Assembly: GCA_964635055.1 (NCBI GenBank)
Contig: CAZWMT010000004.1
Coordinates: 124,001 to 188,000 of the forward strand
DNA length: 64,000 nucleotides
From: JAEUJM01 sp964635055
Lineage (GTDB): Bacteria > Actinomycetota > Acidimicrobiia > Acidimicrobiales > DATDAH01
Reading direction: 5' to 3'
Part shown: piece after piece, positions 17,313-26,729 of the stretch
Position numbering within the stretch: the first letter of the stretch is position 1
Layout: each line of letters starts with the position of its first letter
The notes under the pieces: model-generated
What the model was told of the DNA's origin: nothing
Seen by the model: the letters and a program-made list of their open reading frames with translations, nothing else
Database searches by the model: none
Translations under genes and position numbers: made by a program

Positions 17313-17318
17313 AGGCTA
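17313..17318 (-). promoter_or_regulatory. putative -10 box TAGCCT (minus strand)
   Basis: TANNNT hexamer 7 nt upstream of the ATG at 17305. Confidence 0.45.
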
Positions 17319-17325
17319 CTGACGC

Positions 17326-17331
17326 TACGAT
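17326..17331 (+). promoter_or_regulatory. putative -10 box TACGAT (plus strand)
   Basis: TANNNT hexamer 11 nt upstream of the ATG at 17343. The whole divergent promoter region is only 37 bp. Confidence 0.4.
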
Positions 17332-17342
17332 GCACCCCGACG

Positions 17343-18053
17343 ATGACCTGGTCGGCCGTACGTGCGGAGGCGCTCACCCGCCTGGTCGAGTGGAACAACC
17401 GACGTGTCCGGTGGGTCGACCCGTCCCCACCGAACCCGCTGCCCATCGACCACGAGCCGTGGTGTCGAGCGCTGCAGGCGGCGCACCCGGCCATCCTCGG
17501 CGAGTGGCGGCGGTTCGTCGCCGATGGCGGGCGCCTCCCGCGCATCGAGAGCCTGCTCGACGGCCCGCAGGGCAACGTCGGCGGCTGGTGGCGGGCCGGA
17601 GGGCTCATCGTGGAAGGCCGACCGCGCGGCCCGCTGGCCCGGGAGTTCCCCGAGACCGTCGCCGCCCTGTCGACCATCCCGGGCCTGCTGAGCGCCATGT
17701 GGTCGGTGCTCGGCCCGGGCGCCGAGCTCCCGCCCCATACGGGCACGAACGCGGGCGCCCTCAACCTCCTGGTCGGCGTGGACTGCCCTCCCGGCTCCGG
17801 CCACGACATCGAGGGCATCCCGGTGTCGCTGGACGGCGGCGCCGTGGTCATCTTCGACGACACCTACCGGCACTCGGCCTGGAACCACTCGGACCAGCCC
17901 CGGGTGCTGCTCATCGGCGGGGTGCTCCGGCCGGTCCCCGGGACCGCGGGACTCCTCAACGCCGCGGTCCAACGTGCGCACCACCGCCTCAGTCCCCAGT
18001 ACCACCGGGCCATCGACGTCGGGGCGGAGCTCCACCATGCGCTCAACGGATAG
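17343..18053 (+). CDS. Aspartyl/asparaginyl beta-hydroxylase-like 2-oxoglutarate oxygenase
   Basis: A 236-residue protein of the AspH-type cupin family. The iron- and 2-oxoglutarate-binding half has PPHTGTNAGALNLLVGVDCP (first His) and FDDTYRHSAWNHSDQPRVLL (second His and the arginine that usually holds 2-oxoglutarate). The region before it is helical and poorly conserved. Such enzymes hydroxylate Asp or Asn side chains, peptides or lipids; here the substrate is unknown. It overlaps the following PhyH gene by 17 bp, giving a three-oxygenase operon with 18037 and 18939. No signal peptide. Confidence 0.85.
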   Translation: MTWSAVRAEALTRLVEWNNRRVRWVDPSPPNPLPIDHEPWCRALQAAHPAILGEWRRFVADGGRLPRIESLLDGPQGNVGGWWRAGGLIVEGRPRGPLAREFPETVAALSTIPGLLSAMWSVLGPGAELPPHTGTNAGALNLLVGVDCPPGSGHDIEGIPVSLDGGAVVIFDDTYRHSAWNHSDQPRVLLIGGVLRPVPGTAGLLNAAVQRAHHRLSPQYHRAIDVGAELHHALNG

Positions 18054-18942
18054 CCGCCCACCCACGCTCCGAGCGCCGCGTGCCGAGCAGGCCCTGCGCC
18101 GCGACGGCTACGCCGTGCTGCCCGGTGTGGCCGGGGACTCCCTGCCGTGGTTGCGCGACGTGAGCGAGCAGTTCGGCGACCGGCTCGGGGTCGCCGGGCC
18201 GCTCTCGGCCACGGTGCCGCCGGTCGAGGAGTGGACCCAGGCCGCTGCACCGGGACCCCACTTCCGCAGCGCGGTCAACGAGCCGAACACGCCCGACCGT
18301 GAGCGGTTCCTCGACAGGATGGCACCCTTCTGGGCGCGCATCGCCCGCCGGGCCTGCGTCGACCACCGAATCGTGACGAGCTCGCTGATCACGAAGGCAA
18401 AGGGCCCGGACAGCGTCGTACCGCTGCACCAGGACCCGAACCTGGTGGACGAGCGCCGGTATCGGTCCGTCACCCTGTGGATCCCGCTGGAGGCCGTGAG
18501 CGCCGAAGCGGGCAACGGTCCGCTGCACGCCTTGGTCGGCAGTCACCTCGTGGCCGACGCGCTCCGGGGCATCCGCATCATGCCGTCGTTCACCATGGAC
18601 ATGGCCCGGCTCTGGCCGCACACCGTCCCCATCGAGGCGCGCGCTGGCGACGTGGTCGTGATGGACAGCCGCCTGGTCCACGGCAGCACGCCCAACGAGA
18701 CCGGTACCGCTCGGGCAACGGTCGCCGCGATCGCGGTGCCCGCGCAGGCCCCGCTGGAGATCCTCGTCGCGGCGACCGACGACACCATCGAGGTGCGCGG
18801 CGTTGACGATCAGTGGTACCGCACAGCGGTGATGCGGGAGCTGTTCGAGCACCCACCCACCAAGCCTCCCCTGCTCGCCACGCTCGACCCACCCGACCGG
18901 GCCGCCGTGCGGCGGCGCCTCCTGGGCGCGTACGCGGCATGA
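18037..18942 (+). CDS. Phytanoyl-CoA dioxygenase (PhyH) family oxygenase
   Basis: A 301-residue non-haem iron 2-oxoglutarate dioxygenase. The domain opens with LRRDGYAVLPG. The metal triad is HQD (in VPLHQDPNLVD) plus the late His in SRLVHGSTPN, followed by an arginine (TARATVAAI) for 2-oxoglutarate. The PhyH-typical segment NGPLHALVGSH lies between. The ATG at 18037 overlaps the upstream stop; an alternative start further in is less likely. It overlaps the next PhyH gene by ATGA. Members hydroxylate lipids, amino acids or carrier-bound intermediates. Confidence 0.9.
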   Translation: MRSTDSRPPTLRAPRAEQALRRDGYAVLPGVAGDSLPWLRDVSEQFGDRLGVAGPLSATVPPVEEWTQAAAPGPHFRSAVNEPNTPDRERFLDRMAPFWARIARRACVDHRIVTSSLITKAKGPDSVVPLHQDPNLVDERRYRSVTLWIPLEAVSAEAGNGPLHALVGSHLVADALRGIRIMPSFTMDMARLWPHTVPIEARAGDVVVMDSRLVHGSTPNETGTARATVAAIAVPAQAPLEILVAATDDTIEVRGVDDQWYRTAVMRELFEHPPTKPPLLATLDPPDRAAVRRRLLGAYAA

Positions 18943-19763
18943 GCGACGCGGCGACGCCAGGGCCGGGCGCAGGGCGCCTGCATGCCCGCCTCGAGCGGGA
19001 CGGCTTCGCCGTGACCCCGTTCATCGACGCCGGGACGGTGACCCAGCTGCTCGCGGCGTTCCGTGAGCTCGCGCTCGACGACGAGCCCTGGTACACCACC
19101 ACCGGTCATGCCGATCGAGCGACGGCGATGCGTGTCGACCGCATGCTCCGGACCACGCTCGCAACGGCGGTGGCCGCGGTGATGCCCGACACCCGGGCCT
19201 TCACCGGGGCGTTCATCTCGAAGGCCTCCACCGAGACGAGCCGGGTCCACCTCCACCAGGACTGGACCTACGTCGACGAGACCGAGGCCCGGGCCCACCT
19301 CATCTGGTGCCCGCTCATCGACGTCGGGCCGGTCGAAGGGACCCTGCACGTCGTGCCCGGCAGCCATCGATGGTCCGACCTTCCCCGGGGCGCGCACTTC
19401 CCCTTGCCGTTCGAGGAGGTCGAGACCCTGCTCGTGGACGAGCACGCCGTGCCGGTCCCCCTCCCAGCTGGCCACGCCATCGTCTACGACAGCGCGTTGT
19501 TGCACTACTCCCCACCCAACCGATCCGGCGCGGTGCGGCCCGCGGTCGCGCTGGGCCTGGCACCGACCGAGACGCCCCTCGTGCACCATTATGGGGACGA
19601 TCAGGGGGTCGCGACCGTGTACCGGGTGGACGACGGCTTCCTCACCGAACACCCGAACGGAAGCGAGCCACACGGCTACCCGGTCCTCGATCGCTACCGC
19701 ATCTCCCAACGACGGATCACACCAGCGGAGGTCGGTCGACTGGCGGCCGCGGCCCACCGCTGA
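18939..19763 (+). CDS. Phytanoyl-CoA dioxygenase (PhyH) family oxygenase
   Basis: A 274-residue PhyH-type dioxygenase coupled to the previous one by an ATGA overlap. It opens with LERDGFAVTPFID. The metal ligands are HQD in VHLHQDWTYVDE and the His in SALLHYSPPN; RPAVALGLAP supplies the 2-oxoglutarate arginine. The PhyH segment GTLHVVPGSHRW is present. The C-terminal 50 residues form a tail shared in layout with the two larger PhyH proteins at 33787 and 40990 (VYRVDDGFLTEHP compared with LYGVDEDFFLDVHP), so all three probably belong to one subfamily. Confidence 0.9.
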   Translation: MSDAATPGPGAGRLHARLERDGFAVTPFIDAGTVTQLLAAFRELALDDEPWYTTTGHADRATAMRVDRMLRTTLATAVAAVMPDTRAFTGAFISKASTETSRVHLHQDWTYVDETEARAHLIWCPLIDVGPVEGTLHVVPGSHRWSDLPRGAHFPLPFEEVETLLVDEHAVPVPLPAGHAIVYDSALLHYSPPNRSGAVRPAVALGLAPTETPLVHHYGDDQGVATVYRVDDGFLTEHPNGSEPHGYPVLDRYRISQRRITPAEVGRLAAAAHR

Positions 19764-19812
19764 ACACATCCCTTGGTCGTTCCCGTGCGGTCGCCGGATC
19801 AGATCGACATGC

Positions 19813-19818
19813 AATAGT
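19813..19818 (+). promoter_or_regulatory. weak -10-like AATAGT
   Basis: Six nt upstream of the lipoprotein ATG at 19825. It matches TANNNT except at the first base. Confidence 0.25.
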
Positions 19819-19824
19819 CCTGGG

Positions 19825-20148
19825 ATGTCTTCCGGGCGTCTCGGCACGCGGGTGCTGACTGCGGCCGCACTGTCGGTACTCGTGGCGACCACGGCATGCT
19901 CCTCCGACTCCGGGGCCGCAGGCATCGACGAACGTCGTTTCGAATCGGTCATGCAGGAGCGCTTCGGCGCCACCGAGGCCCAGGCCCGATGCATCACCGC
20001 GTACGTGTTCGATCGCTACGACCAGGGCGACATCGAGGTGCTCGTCGATGACGGCATGGCCGCCCTGCCGCAGGCACGCTGGGAGCCGTACCTCAACGCG
20101 TCCATCGCCTGCCTGACCTACGACCAGCCGTTGGTCACCGATCCGTGA
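19825..20148 (+). CDS. Small putative lipoprotein
   Basis: A 107-residue protein with a signal sequence ending in a lipobox, LVATTAC, with Cys around residue 25 followed by SSDSGAAG. The mature part is short, acidic and contains two more cysteines (ARCITAY and IACLTY) that could form a disulfide. No family recognised. It overlaps the SGNH gene at 20145 by GTGA, so the two are co-translated. It may be an envelope partner of that SGNH protein. Confidence 0.75.
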   Translation: MSSGRLGTRVLTAAALSVLVATTACSSDSGAAGIDERRFESVMQERFGATEAQARCITAYVFDRYDQGDIEVLVDDGMAALPQARWEPYLNASIACLTYDQPLVTDP

Positions 20149-21752
20149 GAACCCTGACGTTGGCCGCCGTCGCCGTGATCGGCGCGGGCGTGACGATCGC
20201 CACCGGGCAACCGCTGTTCCTCGTCGTCACCCTCGGCGCCGGGCTCGCCGCCCTGCAAGCCCTGTTGCTGGCCCCCCGGAACCCTGATCGACGACGCGCA
20301 CGCGCCGAGCGGTGGCGAGCCCGCTCCATCAGTTGGCGAGCACGCTCGAGGCGCTGGCGCGGCGGAGCGGCGCGTACCGCCCGGACGACCCTCCGCACCA
20401 GTCGTCGAGCGCTTGTGTGGGCGCTACGAACCATCGGAGCCGTGGTGAGCACGCTCATCTTCGGCGTCGTCTTCTACCTCGTGATCACCCCCCTCGGGCT
20501 CGGCGCGCGACTGGTCGGCATCCGCCTGCTCCCGAGCCGCGGCTGGCACCGTCATCGACCGACGACCACACGGGATGCCCGGCGTGCGTTCCTGCGGTCA
20601 GCGGGCGGATCGGCCACCTCGTCCTCGGCCGACGGGCGCCGACCGCTGCGAACCGCGATCGCGCTGATCGTCGTCGGAGCGCTCGGAGCCACACTGCTTC
20701 CGCGTCTGCTCGACCGCACGCCCTCGGACGCGCACGTGCCCGAACAGCTGCGCGGTGGCTTCTTCAACGCCTTCGGCTCGCCCGCCCTCGCCGACGCCGA
20801 GTGGAAGGACGACGCCGGTGTGGAATTCGCGGAATTGAGCAACGGCCAGACCTACACCTCCTACGTCGGGAACTCGCTCCGCGACTACTCGGGCCGCTAC
20901 GTCAACGTGCACGCCCGTGAGCGCCTGACCTACGAGCCGGACACGGTCGATGACGTGGACCCGATCGAGGTCTGGTTCTTCGGCGGCTCCACCATGTTCG
21001 GCTTCTCGGCACAGCGCGACCTGCACACGATCCCGAGCGAGGTCACCCGGCTGGCGGAGGCCGACGGGATCGTCCTGCGGGCCCGCAACTTCGGTTCTCC
21101 GGGCTACGTGAACCTGCAGGAGACGATGCTCGCCGCCCTGCTGCTGGCCGGCGGTCGCCGCCCCGACCTCATCGTCTTCTACGACGGCACCAACGACTCG
21201 GCCGTGCCGTTCCAGCAAGCCTTCGGCGGCATCGGGACCCCGGGTGACCAGAGCGACATCTTCGCCTACTCCTACCGTCGGTTCCTGGCCGGACAGCTGA
21301 CCGGTACCGACGAACCACCGGCACCGGTGACGCCGGTGCCCGACCTCGGTAGCCCGCCCGACGCGAACGCGGTCATCGACGCGCTGCTGGCCACCTATGG
21401 ACAGGGCATCGAGCTGGCGAGGGCGTTGGGCGACGAGTACGACGTGCCGGTGATGCACTTCTGGCAACCCGACCTCTTCAACAAGGACGACCTGGCACCG
21501 GGCGAGGAGGTGGTCGTCGACCGGCTGGGGATGGACCAGTTCCAGTACGACGCGATCGCCCGGCTGTCGCGGTCGGTCGTCGCTCGGCTGCCCGACGGCG
21601 TGATCGACATCACCGACGCGTTCGACGGCACCGAGGAGGCCATCCTCACCGACCAGGCCCACACCAACGAGCTCGGCGCCCACCTCGTGGCCGAAGCGAT
21701 GTACGACCACCTGAGGGATCCGCTCGCTGGCCTCGCGGCCGAGTCGCCCTGA
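20145..21752 (+). CDS. Membrane-anchored SGNH/GDSL hydrolase
   Basis: A 535-residue protein started at the GTG of a GTGA overlap. An N-terminal hydrophobic segment is followed by a highly basic stretch (residues ~45-95), a second membrane segment near VVSTLIFGVVFYLVITPLGL and another near ALIVVGALGATLLP. The SGNH domain is intact: FFGGSTMFGFSAQRD, IVFYDGTNDSA and TDQAHTNELGA. It is the fifth SGNH copy of the window and the only one paired with a lipoprotein. It converges on the B12 radical SAM gene with 12 bp between the stops. Confidence 0.88.
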   Translation: MRTLTLAAVAVIGAGVTIATGQPLFLVVTLGAGLAALQALLLAPRNPDRRRARAERWRARSISWRARSRRWRGGAARTARTTLRTSRRALVWALRTIGAVVSTLIFGVVFYLVITPLGLGARLVGIRLLPSRGWHRHRPTTTRDARRAFLRSAGGSATSSSADGRRPLRTAIALIVVGALGATLLPRLLDRTPSDAHVPEQLRGGFFNAFGSPALADAEWKDDAGVEFAELSNGQTYTSYVGNSLRDYSGRYVNVHARERLTYEPDTVDDVDPIEVWFFGGSTMFGFSAQRDLHTIPSEVTRLAEADGIVLRARNFGSPGYVNLQETMLAALLLAGGRRPDLIVFYDGTNDSAVPFQQAFGGIGTPGDQSDIFAYSYRRFLAGQLTGTDEPPAPVTPVPDLGSPPDANAVIDALLATYGQGIELARALGDEYDVPVMHFWQPDLFNKDDLAPGEEVVVDRLGMDQFQYDAIARLSRSVVARLPDGVIDITDAFDGTEEAILTDQAHTNELGAHLVAEAMYDHLRDPLAGLAAESP

Positions 21753-21764
21753 GTGGCCCGACCG

Positions 21765-24191
21765 TCACCCGACCCGTAGCTCGACTTCGGAGGTCGGCGT
21801 CGCATCGGGCGGCCCGAGGTAGCGGGGCCGCATCCCCACCGCGGCGACATGCGGCAGGAACCGCAGGAGCGGTGAGTCCAGCTCGAACGCGGTGTTGGCC
21901 CCGATCGAGAAGTCGCCCTCCATCTCGCCGGCCCGACCCCATTGGGCGAAGCGCATGCCGTGATCGCAGAGGCCGATCGGGTCACCGTCGATGGTCAGCT
22001 CGGACACGGGGTGGGTGGAGAGCGCCGCTGTCGGCCCACCCGCCTGCCCGGTCGTGAAGAGCGACTCCGTCGCCGAGCGGTAGTAGGTGAGGTAGTCGTG
22101 GGCGAGGTGGATCGTGTCGGGGAACTGCCGACCAGCCCGCGGCATCAGGAATTGCTGCAGGTCGAGGACCGTGTCCAGGGCGCTCGACGGTGGGATCCCG
22201 ACGCGCTCGACGAGGATGGATCGCACTTCCGCGTACAAGCCGGACCACCCGACCAGAGGCGCGGCGAAGTGCGGGAAGTGTGCGAACAACCAGGCCAGGC
22301 GGGGATGGCGTGTGGGCTCGTCGTCAGCCACTGCCATCAGCAGGTCCATGACCTCCGTGGCGGCCAGCCCGTGGTCCCACTGCACCCAGCGCAGCACGTG
22401 GCGGAGGACGCCGTAGCGCTCGAGGATGATGTCGACCCGTCGCAGGGCCAGCATCCGCTCGCGATCGGCACGCGAGAACGATGCGGTCGCCACGACCAGG
22501 TTGTCCTCGGTCTCCACGGCGTATCGCTCACGGTACGCCGGGTCGTTCATCGGCGAGTTGACCAGGGTGTGGACCTGCCACGTCCTGGCCATGATCTCGT
22601 GGTCGAAGTTGAACTGGAGGTCGCGCCGGAACGACTCGTAGGTCTGGCCCGGCAACCCGAGCAGCAGGTCGCCCTGCAGCGGGAGCCCGCGTCGGCGGTA
22701 GTCCGCGGCCAGCGCCACGTAGTGCTCGGTGGCGATGTTGGACCGGTCGATCGCCTCCAGGGTCGCTGGATCGGAGGTCTGCAGCGAGATCGAGGCCGCG
22801 GTGCTGATGCCGGCGCCGACGATCGCATCGACGATCTTGGTGAGGTGCCTGGTGGTGTTCTTGGCCGGGTAGAAGCTGACCAGGCGGGGGGCACCTGTCG
22901 CCCGCTTCGTCGCGGCGAGGTGGGTCGCGGTGGCCACGTCCCGCGACAGGATCCCGAAGTTGGCGTCGGTCAGGTTGAGCGAGTTGATGCCTCGGGCGCC
23001 GACCCAGTCGATCTCGGCGCGGACCCGATCGAGGTCGAACTTGCGGATCCTCGAGAGCGTGGACGAGCCCCAGTCGCAGAACGTGCACCCGTAGGGGCAG
23101 CCCCGGTTGGTCTCGATCGAGAGGCAGGTGTTCCACTGCTCGGCCGGGATGTGGTCGAACTCGCCGGTCAGGTAGGGCGACGGCAGGGCATCGAGGTCCA
23201 CGATCCGCTCGCGGTCGGGGGTACGCACGATCTCGTGGGTGATCGGATCGCGGAACGTGAGGCCCGCGACGGCCCGCAGCGCCGCCGGATCGCCTGCGGG
23301 CAGCGTCGTCGCCAACGCCGCGAGCAGCTCGACGATGAGCTGCTCGCCCTCACCCCGGGTGAGGACGTCGGCCGCATCGCCGTGCCGACGGAGGAAGTCC
23401 TCCGCGTCGCCGGGGTACTTCGGGCTCGACGGACCGCCGTGGACCACGAACACCTGCGGATTGAGCTGCCGGGCACGACGAGCCGCGTCGAGGTTCTCCT
23501 CGAGGGTCCACACGTAGTCGCTGCACAACAGCACCGCAGGGCCCTGCCGATCGGCGAGGTCCTCGAGGAACGACGCAGCCGACTCGGGCCGGCGGATCTC
23601 GTACACCTCGTTCAGCACCCCACCGTCGTGGTGTCGGGCGGATGCCGTGAGCATGCCCAGCGAGAGCAACGGACCGACCTCGGAATGCCAGATCGCATAG
23701 ACCGGGACACGCCCCGAGGGCCCCTCCGGGGCCGGCGTACCGACGGCCGAGAGGCGTGGCGCCCCCGGCTCGGCCCGCGGCCCGCGGGCGTGCCCCGCGG
23801 TCGCGGCCGTGGCCGACTGCACGACACCCAGGGCGACCAGCCGCGCCAGCCCATCGAGACGGCCGTCGACCAGCAGCGACTCTGGCGAGCAGTGCCCGAC
23901 GACACGATCGAGCAGCGCCAGGTCGCCCCGTTCCAGCACCGCCTCACCCGACCCAGGGGTCTCGACGAGAAGCCCGTCGGCGGTGACCACTCCGGCGATG
24001 CAGGGCGCCACGGCGACGAACGGCATCCGTCCCACCTCCTCGACTCGCGGTGCCGGGCGGGTGCCCTCGACGAGCGTGCGGGTGGACTCGTCGACGAGGC
24101 GCAGGACCTCGTCCAGCCCCACCGGTCGACAGTCGCGACCGACGGTGACCCACCACCGGTCGTCGGCGCGAACGACGACCGCCTCGGTCAC
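21765..24191 (-). CDS. B12-binding radical SAM enzyme with N-terminal winged-helix-like domain (paralogue 1)
   Basis: An 808-residue protein, third in a tandem of paralogues, starting at a GTGA overlap. Residues 1-170 are a variable leader containing a small module (VLERGDLALLDRVVG ... LDGLARLVALGVV) resembling the winged-helix fold of PqqD/RRE-type domains (inference). A cobalamin-domain-like Rossmann part follows (VPVYAIWHSEVGPLLSLGML, LLCSDYVWTLEENL, FVVHGGPSSPKY). The radical SAM core has GCPYGCTFCDWG at Cys365, 369 and 372, with GLPGQTYESFRRDLQF and a long C-terminal helical and acyl-chain-like region. Function unknown; methylation or another radical step on the locus product is plausible. 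Confidence 0.9.
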   Translation of the reverse strand: MTEAVVVRADDRWWVTVGRDCRPVGLDEVLRLVDESTRTLVEGTRPAPRVEEVGRMPFVAVAPCIAGVVTADGLLVETPGSGEAVLERGDLALLDRVVGHCSPESLLVDGRLDGLARLVALGVVQSATAATAGHARGPRAEPGAPRLSAVGTPAPEGPSGRVPVYAIWHSEVGPLLSLGMLTASARHHDGGVLNEVYEIRRPESAASFLEDLADRQGPAVLLCSDYVWTLEENLDAARRARQLNPQVFVVHGGPSSPKYPGDAEDFLRRHGDAADVLTRGEGEQLIVELLAALATTLPAGDPAALRAVAGLTFRDPITHEIVRTPDRERIVDLDALPSPYLTGEFDHIPAEQWNTCLSIETNRGCPYGCTFCDWGSSTLSRIRKFDLDRVRAEIDWVGARGINSLNLTDANFGILSRDVATATHLAATKRATGAPRLVSFYPAKNTTRHLTKIVDAIVGAGISTAASISLQTSDPATLEAIDRSNIATEHYVALAADYRRRGLPLQGDLLLGLPGQTYESFRRDLQFNFDHEIMARTWQVHTLVNSPMNDPAYRERYAVETEDNLVVATASFSRADRERMLALRRVDIILERYGVLRHVLRWVQWDHGLAATEVMDLLMAVADDEPTRHPRLAWLFAHFPHFAAPLVGWSGLYAEVRSILVERVGIPPSSALDTVLDLQQFLMPRAGRQFPDTIHLAHDYLTYYRSATESLFTTGQAGGPTAALSTHPVSELTIDGDPIGLCDHGMRFAQWGRAGEMEGDFSIGANTAFELDSPLLRFLPHVAAVGMRPRYLGPPDATPTSEVELRVG

Positions 24192-26716
24192 GAGTCGATC
24201 CGGACCGGCACTGCGACCGGCGACACCTGGATGAGTCGGCGGTCATCCAGGTCGGCCTCCTGCCATCGGTCGTCCACCTGCGCCGGCACATCGGGCATCG
24301 GGCGGTCGGCGGGCGGGATCCCCGATGCCTCGACGTGGGGCAACAGCCGCAGGAGCGGCGACTCCAGCTCGTGCGCCACGGTGGCGCCGATCTGGAACTG
24401 GCCCTGCGAGCGTTCGCCACGGTTGTCCCCTGCGAGGAACATGCCCTGCCGGCACAGGCCGAGGGGATCACCCGTGACGGTCAGCTCGGCCGCCGTGTAG
24501 TCCGCGAGCGGGCGTGGGGGCCGCCCGGCATGACCGTCACCGAACAGCGAGGCGGTCGCGTCCTGGTAGTAGCGAACGTAGTCGTGCGCCAGCGGGACCG
24601 TCGCGGGGAAGACGCGACCGGGAGCGGGCATCAGCGCCACCTGCACGTCGAGCACCGCGTCGAGGGCACTCGACGGGCCGACCCCGAAGTCGTCGCGCAG
24701 CAACCGGGCGACGTCGTCGTAGACCGCCCGCCACGACACCGGCGCGGTCGGCAGCAGATCGAAGTACGACAGCACCCAGGTCAGGTGAGGGTGGCGATCA
24801 GGCGCCGTGTCGATCAGGCCGACCAGGTGGTCGACCACGTCGAGGGCGGGCACGTCGTGATCCCATTGCATCCAGCGCAAGACGTGGCGGAGCACGCCGT
24901 AACGATCGGCGATCAGATCGAGCTTGCGGAGCCGCAACATCCGCTCCCGGTCGGCGCGCGTGAGGGTCGCGGTGGCCACGACGAGGTCGTCCTCCACCTC
25001 GATCTGATGGAGCGCCCGGTACTCGGGCGCGTTCATCGGCGCGTTGGGGAGGATCTGCACCGGCCAGGTGCGGGCGAGGATCTCGTGATCGAACATGAAC
25101 TGCAGGTCGGTCTTGTACGTGTCGTAGGTCTGGCCGGGTACCCCGAGCAGCAGATCGCCCTGCAGCGGATGGTGGCGACGGCGGTACTCGGCGGCCAGCG
25201 CCACGAAGTGCGCCGTCGAGATGTTGGTGCGGTCGAGCGCCTGGAGGGTGTCGGGATCGATCGTCTGGAGCGACAGGGACGCGGCCGAGGAGATGCCGGC
25301 GTCGGCGAGGATGTCCATGATCCTGGCCAGGTGCTTCGTGGTGTTCTTGGCCGGGTAGAAGACCAGGTACTTCGGTGATCCGGTCACCCGCTTCACCGCG
25401 GCGATGCGAGTGGCGGTGTCGACGTCGCGGGACATGATCCCGAAGTTGGCGTCGGGGAGGTTGATGGCCTGCACTCCCCGAGCGGCGGCCCAGCGCACCT
25501 CGGCCTCGACGCGATCGGGGCTGAACATGCGGATCCTCGAGAGGGTGGCCGAGCCCCAGTCGCAGAACGTGCAGCCGTAGGGGCAGCCCCGGTTCGTCTC
25601 CACCGAGAGGCACGTCGTCCACGCCGAGCCCGGCAGGTGGTCGAACTCACCGGTGAGATAGGGCGACGGCAGCGCGTCGAGATCGGTGATCCGTGCCGGC
25701 TCCCCGGTCCGGACCATGTCCTCGGTCACCGGGTCGAGGAAGCTGACCCCCTCCAGCTGGCGGAGCGCGTCCGGGTCCATCGCCGGCAGTGTCGGCGCCA
25801 ATGCCGCCAGCAACGGGCCGATGAGCAACTCACCCTCGCCGCGCGTCAGCACGTGGGCCACGGCGCGGTGCTCGTCGAGGAATCGCCGAGCGTCGCCTTC
25901 GTACTTCGGGCTCGACGGCCCCCCGTGGATGACCACCAGCTCGGGGTTCCGGGCCAGGCCCTGCTCGGCGGCGCGCAGGTTCGCGTCGAGCGACCACACG
26001 TAGTCGCTGCACAGCAGGACGGCGGGACCGGCACGGCCCTCGAGATCGGCCAGGAACGAGTCGGCGCGCTCCGGCCGGCGGATCTCGTAGGTCTGGTTCA
26101 AGGCTCCGCCGTCGTGGTGACGCGCCGCCGCGGTGAGCATCCCCAACGAGAGCAGTGGACCGATCTCGGGGTGCCAGATCGCGTACACCGGCACGCGCCC
26201 CGGGTCACCGCCGGGATCGACCACGTCTCGTTCGGGCACCGCCTGTGGGACCGTCACCGGTTCGGGCGGGCGAGGCGCCTCGTCCACCGCCGGCACCGAC
26301 ACCGCGACCACGCCGGCCGCCACCAGGCGACCGAGGCGGACCGGGGCATCGGTGACCGCCGAGGCACGGGTCAGGTCATGGACCGTGATCGGACCCACGA
26401 GCGCGTCCAGGACCCGCAGGTCCTCGGCGTCCAACAGCAGCGGTTCGCCCCCGGACGCCTCCACCAGCCAGCCGCCCGACGTGACCTCGCCGACCAGCGC
26501 CCAGCGCGGTTCGACGACCACGTCGTGCGCCGGCGGCACCACAGATCGCCGACCCGCCTCGCGCGACCCGATCGGAGCCGACCGCTCGGCTGTTTCGATC
26601 AGGTGAACGAGCGCATTCACGGTGATCACCGATGGTTCGTCGCTACCTAGCGGAGTCCACCACCAGGTCGCCTGCGCTCGCGCCGCGAACGAAGCCCCCC
26701 TGGCCTGAGCGATCAC
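24188..26716 (-). CDS. B12-binding radical SAM enzyme with N-terminal winged-helix-like domain (paralogue 2)
   Basis: An 842-residue paralogue of the flanking genes with the same order: leader with a winged-helix-like module (LLLDAEDLRVLDALVG ... LGRLVAAGVV), cobalamin-type Rossmann domain (VPVYAIWHPEIGPLLSLGML) and radical SAM motif GCPYGCTFCDWG at Cys378, 382 and 385. The GTG start is supported by a TAGACT box 7 nt upstream that overlaps the stop codon of the preceding gene. Its stop overlaps the next gene's start (GTGA). The WWWTPLG opening is shared with the copy at 35139. Confidence 0.9.
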   Translation of the reverse strand: MIAQARGASFAARAQATWWWTPLGSDEPSVITVNALVHLIETAERSAPIGSREAGRRSVVPPAHDVVVEPRWALVGEVTSGGWLVEASGGEPLLLDAEDLRVLDALVGPITVHDLTRASAVTDAPVRLGRLVAAGVVAVSVPAVDEAPRPPEPVTVPQAVPERDVVDPGGDPGRVPVYAIWHPEIGPLLSLGMLTAAARHHDGGALNQTYEIRRPERADSFLADLEGRAGPAVLLCSDYVWSLDANLRAAEQGLARNPELVVIHGGPSSPKYEGDARRFLDEHRAVAHVLTRGEGELLIGPLLAALAPTLPAMDPDALRQLEGVSFLDPVTEDMVRTGEPARITDLDALPSPYLTGEFDHLPGSAWTTCLSVETNRGCPYGCTFCDWGSATLSRIRMFSPDRVEAEVRWAAARGVQAINLPDANFGIMSRDVDTATRIAAVKRVTGSPKYLVFYPAKNTTKHLARIMDILADAGISSAASLSLQTIDPDTLQALDRTNISTAHFVALAAEYRRRHHPLQGDLLLGVPGQTYDTYKTDLQFMFDHEILARTWPVQILPNAPMNAPEYRALHQIEVEDDLVVATATLTRADRERMLRLRKLDLIADRYGVLRHVLRWMQWDHDVPALDVVDHLVGLIDTAPDRHPHLTWVLSYFDLLPTAPVSWRAVYDDVARLLRDDFGVGPSSALDAVLDVQVALMPAPGRVFPATVPLAHDYVRYYQDATASLFGDGHAGRPPRPLADYTAAELTVTGDPLGLCRQGMFLAGDNRGERSQGQFQIGATVAHELESPLLRLLPHVEASGIPPADRPMPDVPAQVDDRWQEADLDDRRLIQVSPVAVPVRIDS

Positions 26717-26723
26717 ACCGGCG

Positions 26724-26729
26724 AGTCTA
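26724..26729 (-). promoter_or_regulatory. putative -10 box TAGACT overlapping a stop codon
   Basis: On the minus strand the TAG stop of the 26727-29258 gene forms the first half of a TAGACT hexamer, 7 nt upstream of the next gene's GTG. This implies an internal leaderless promoter inside the B12 radical SAM tandem. Confidence 0.4.
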
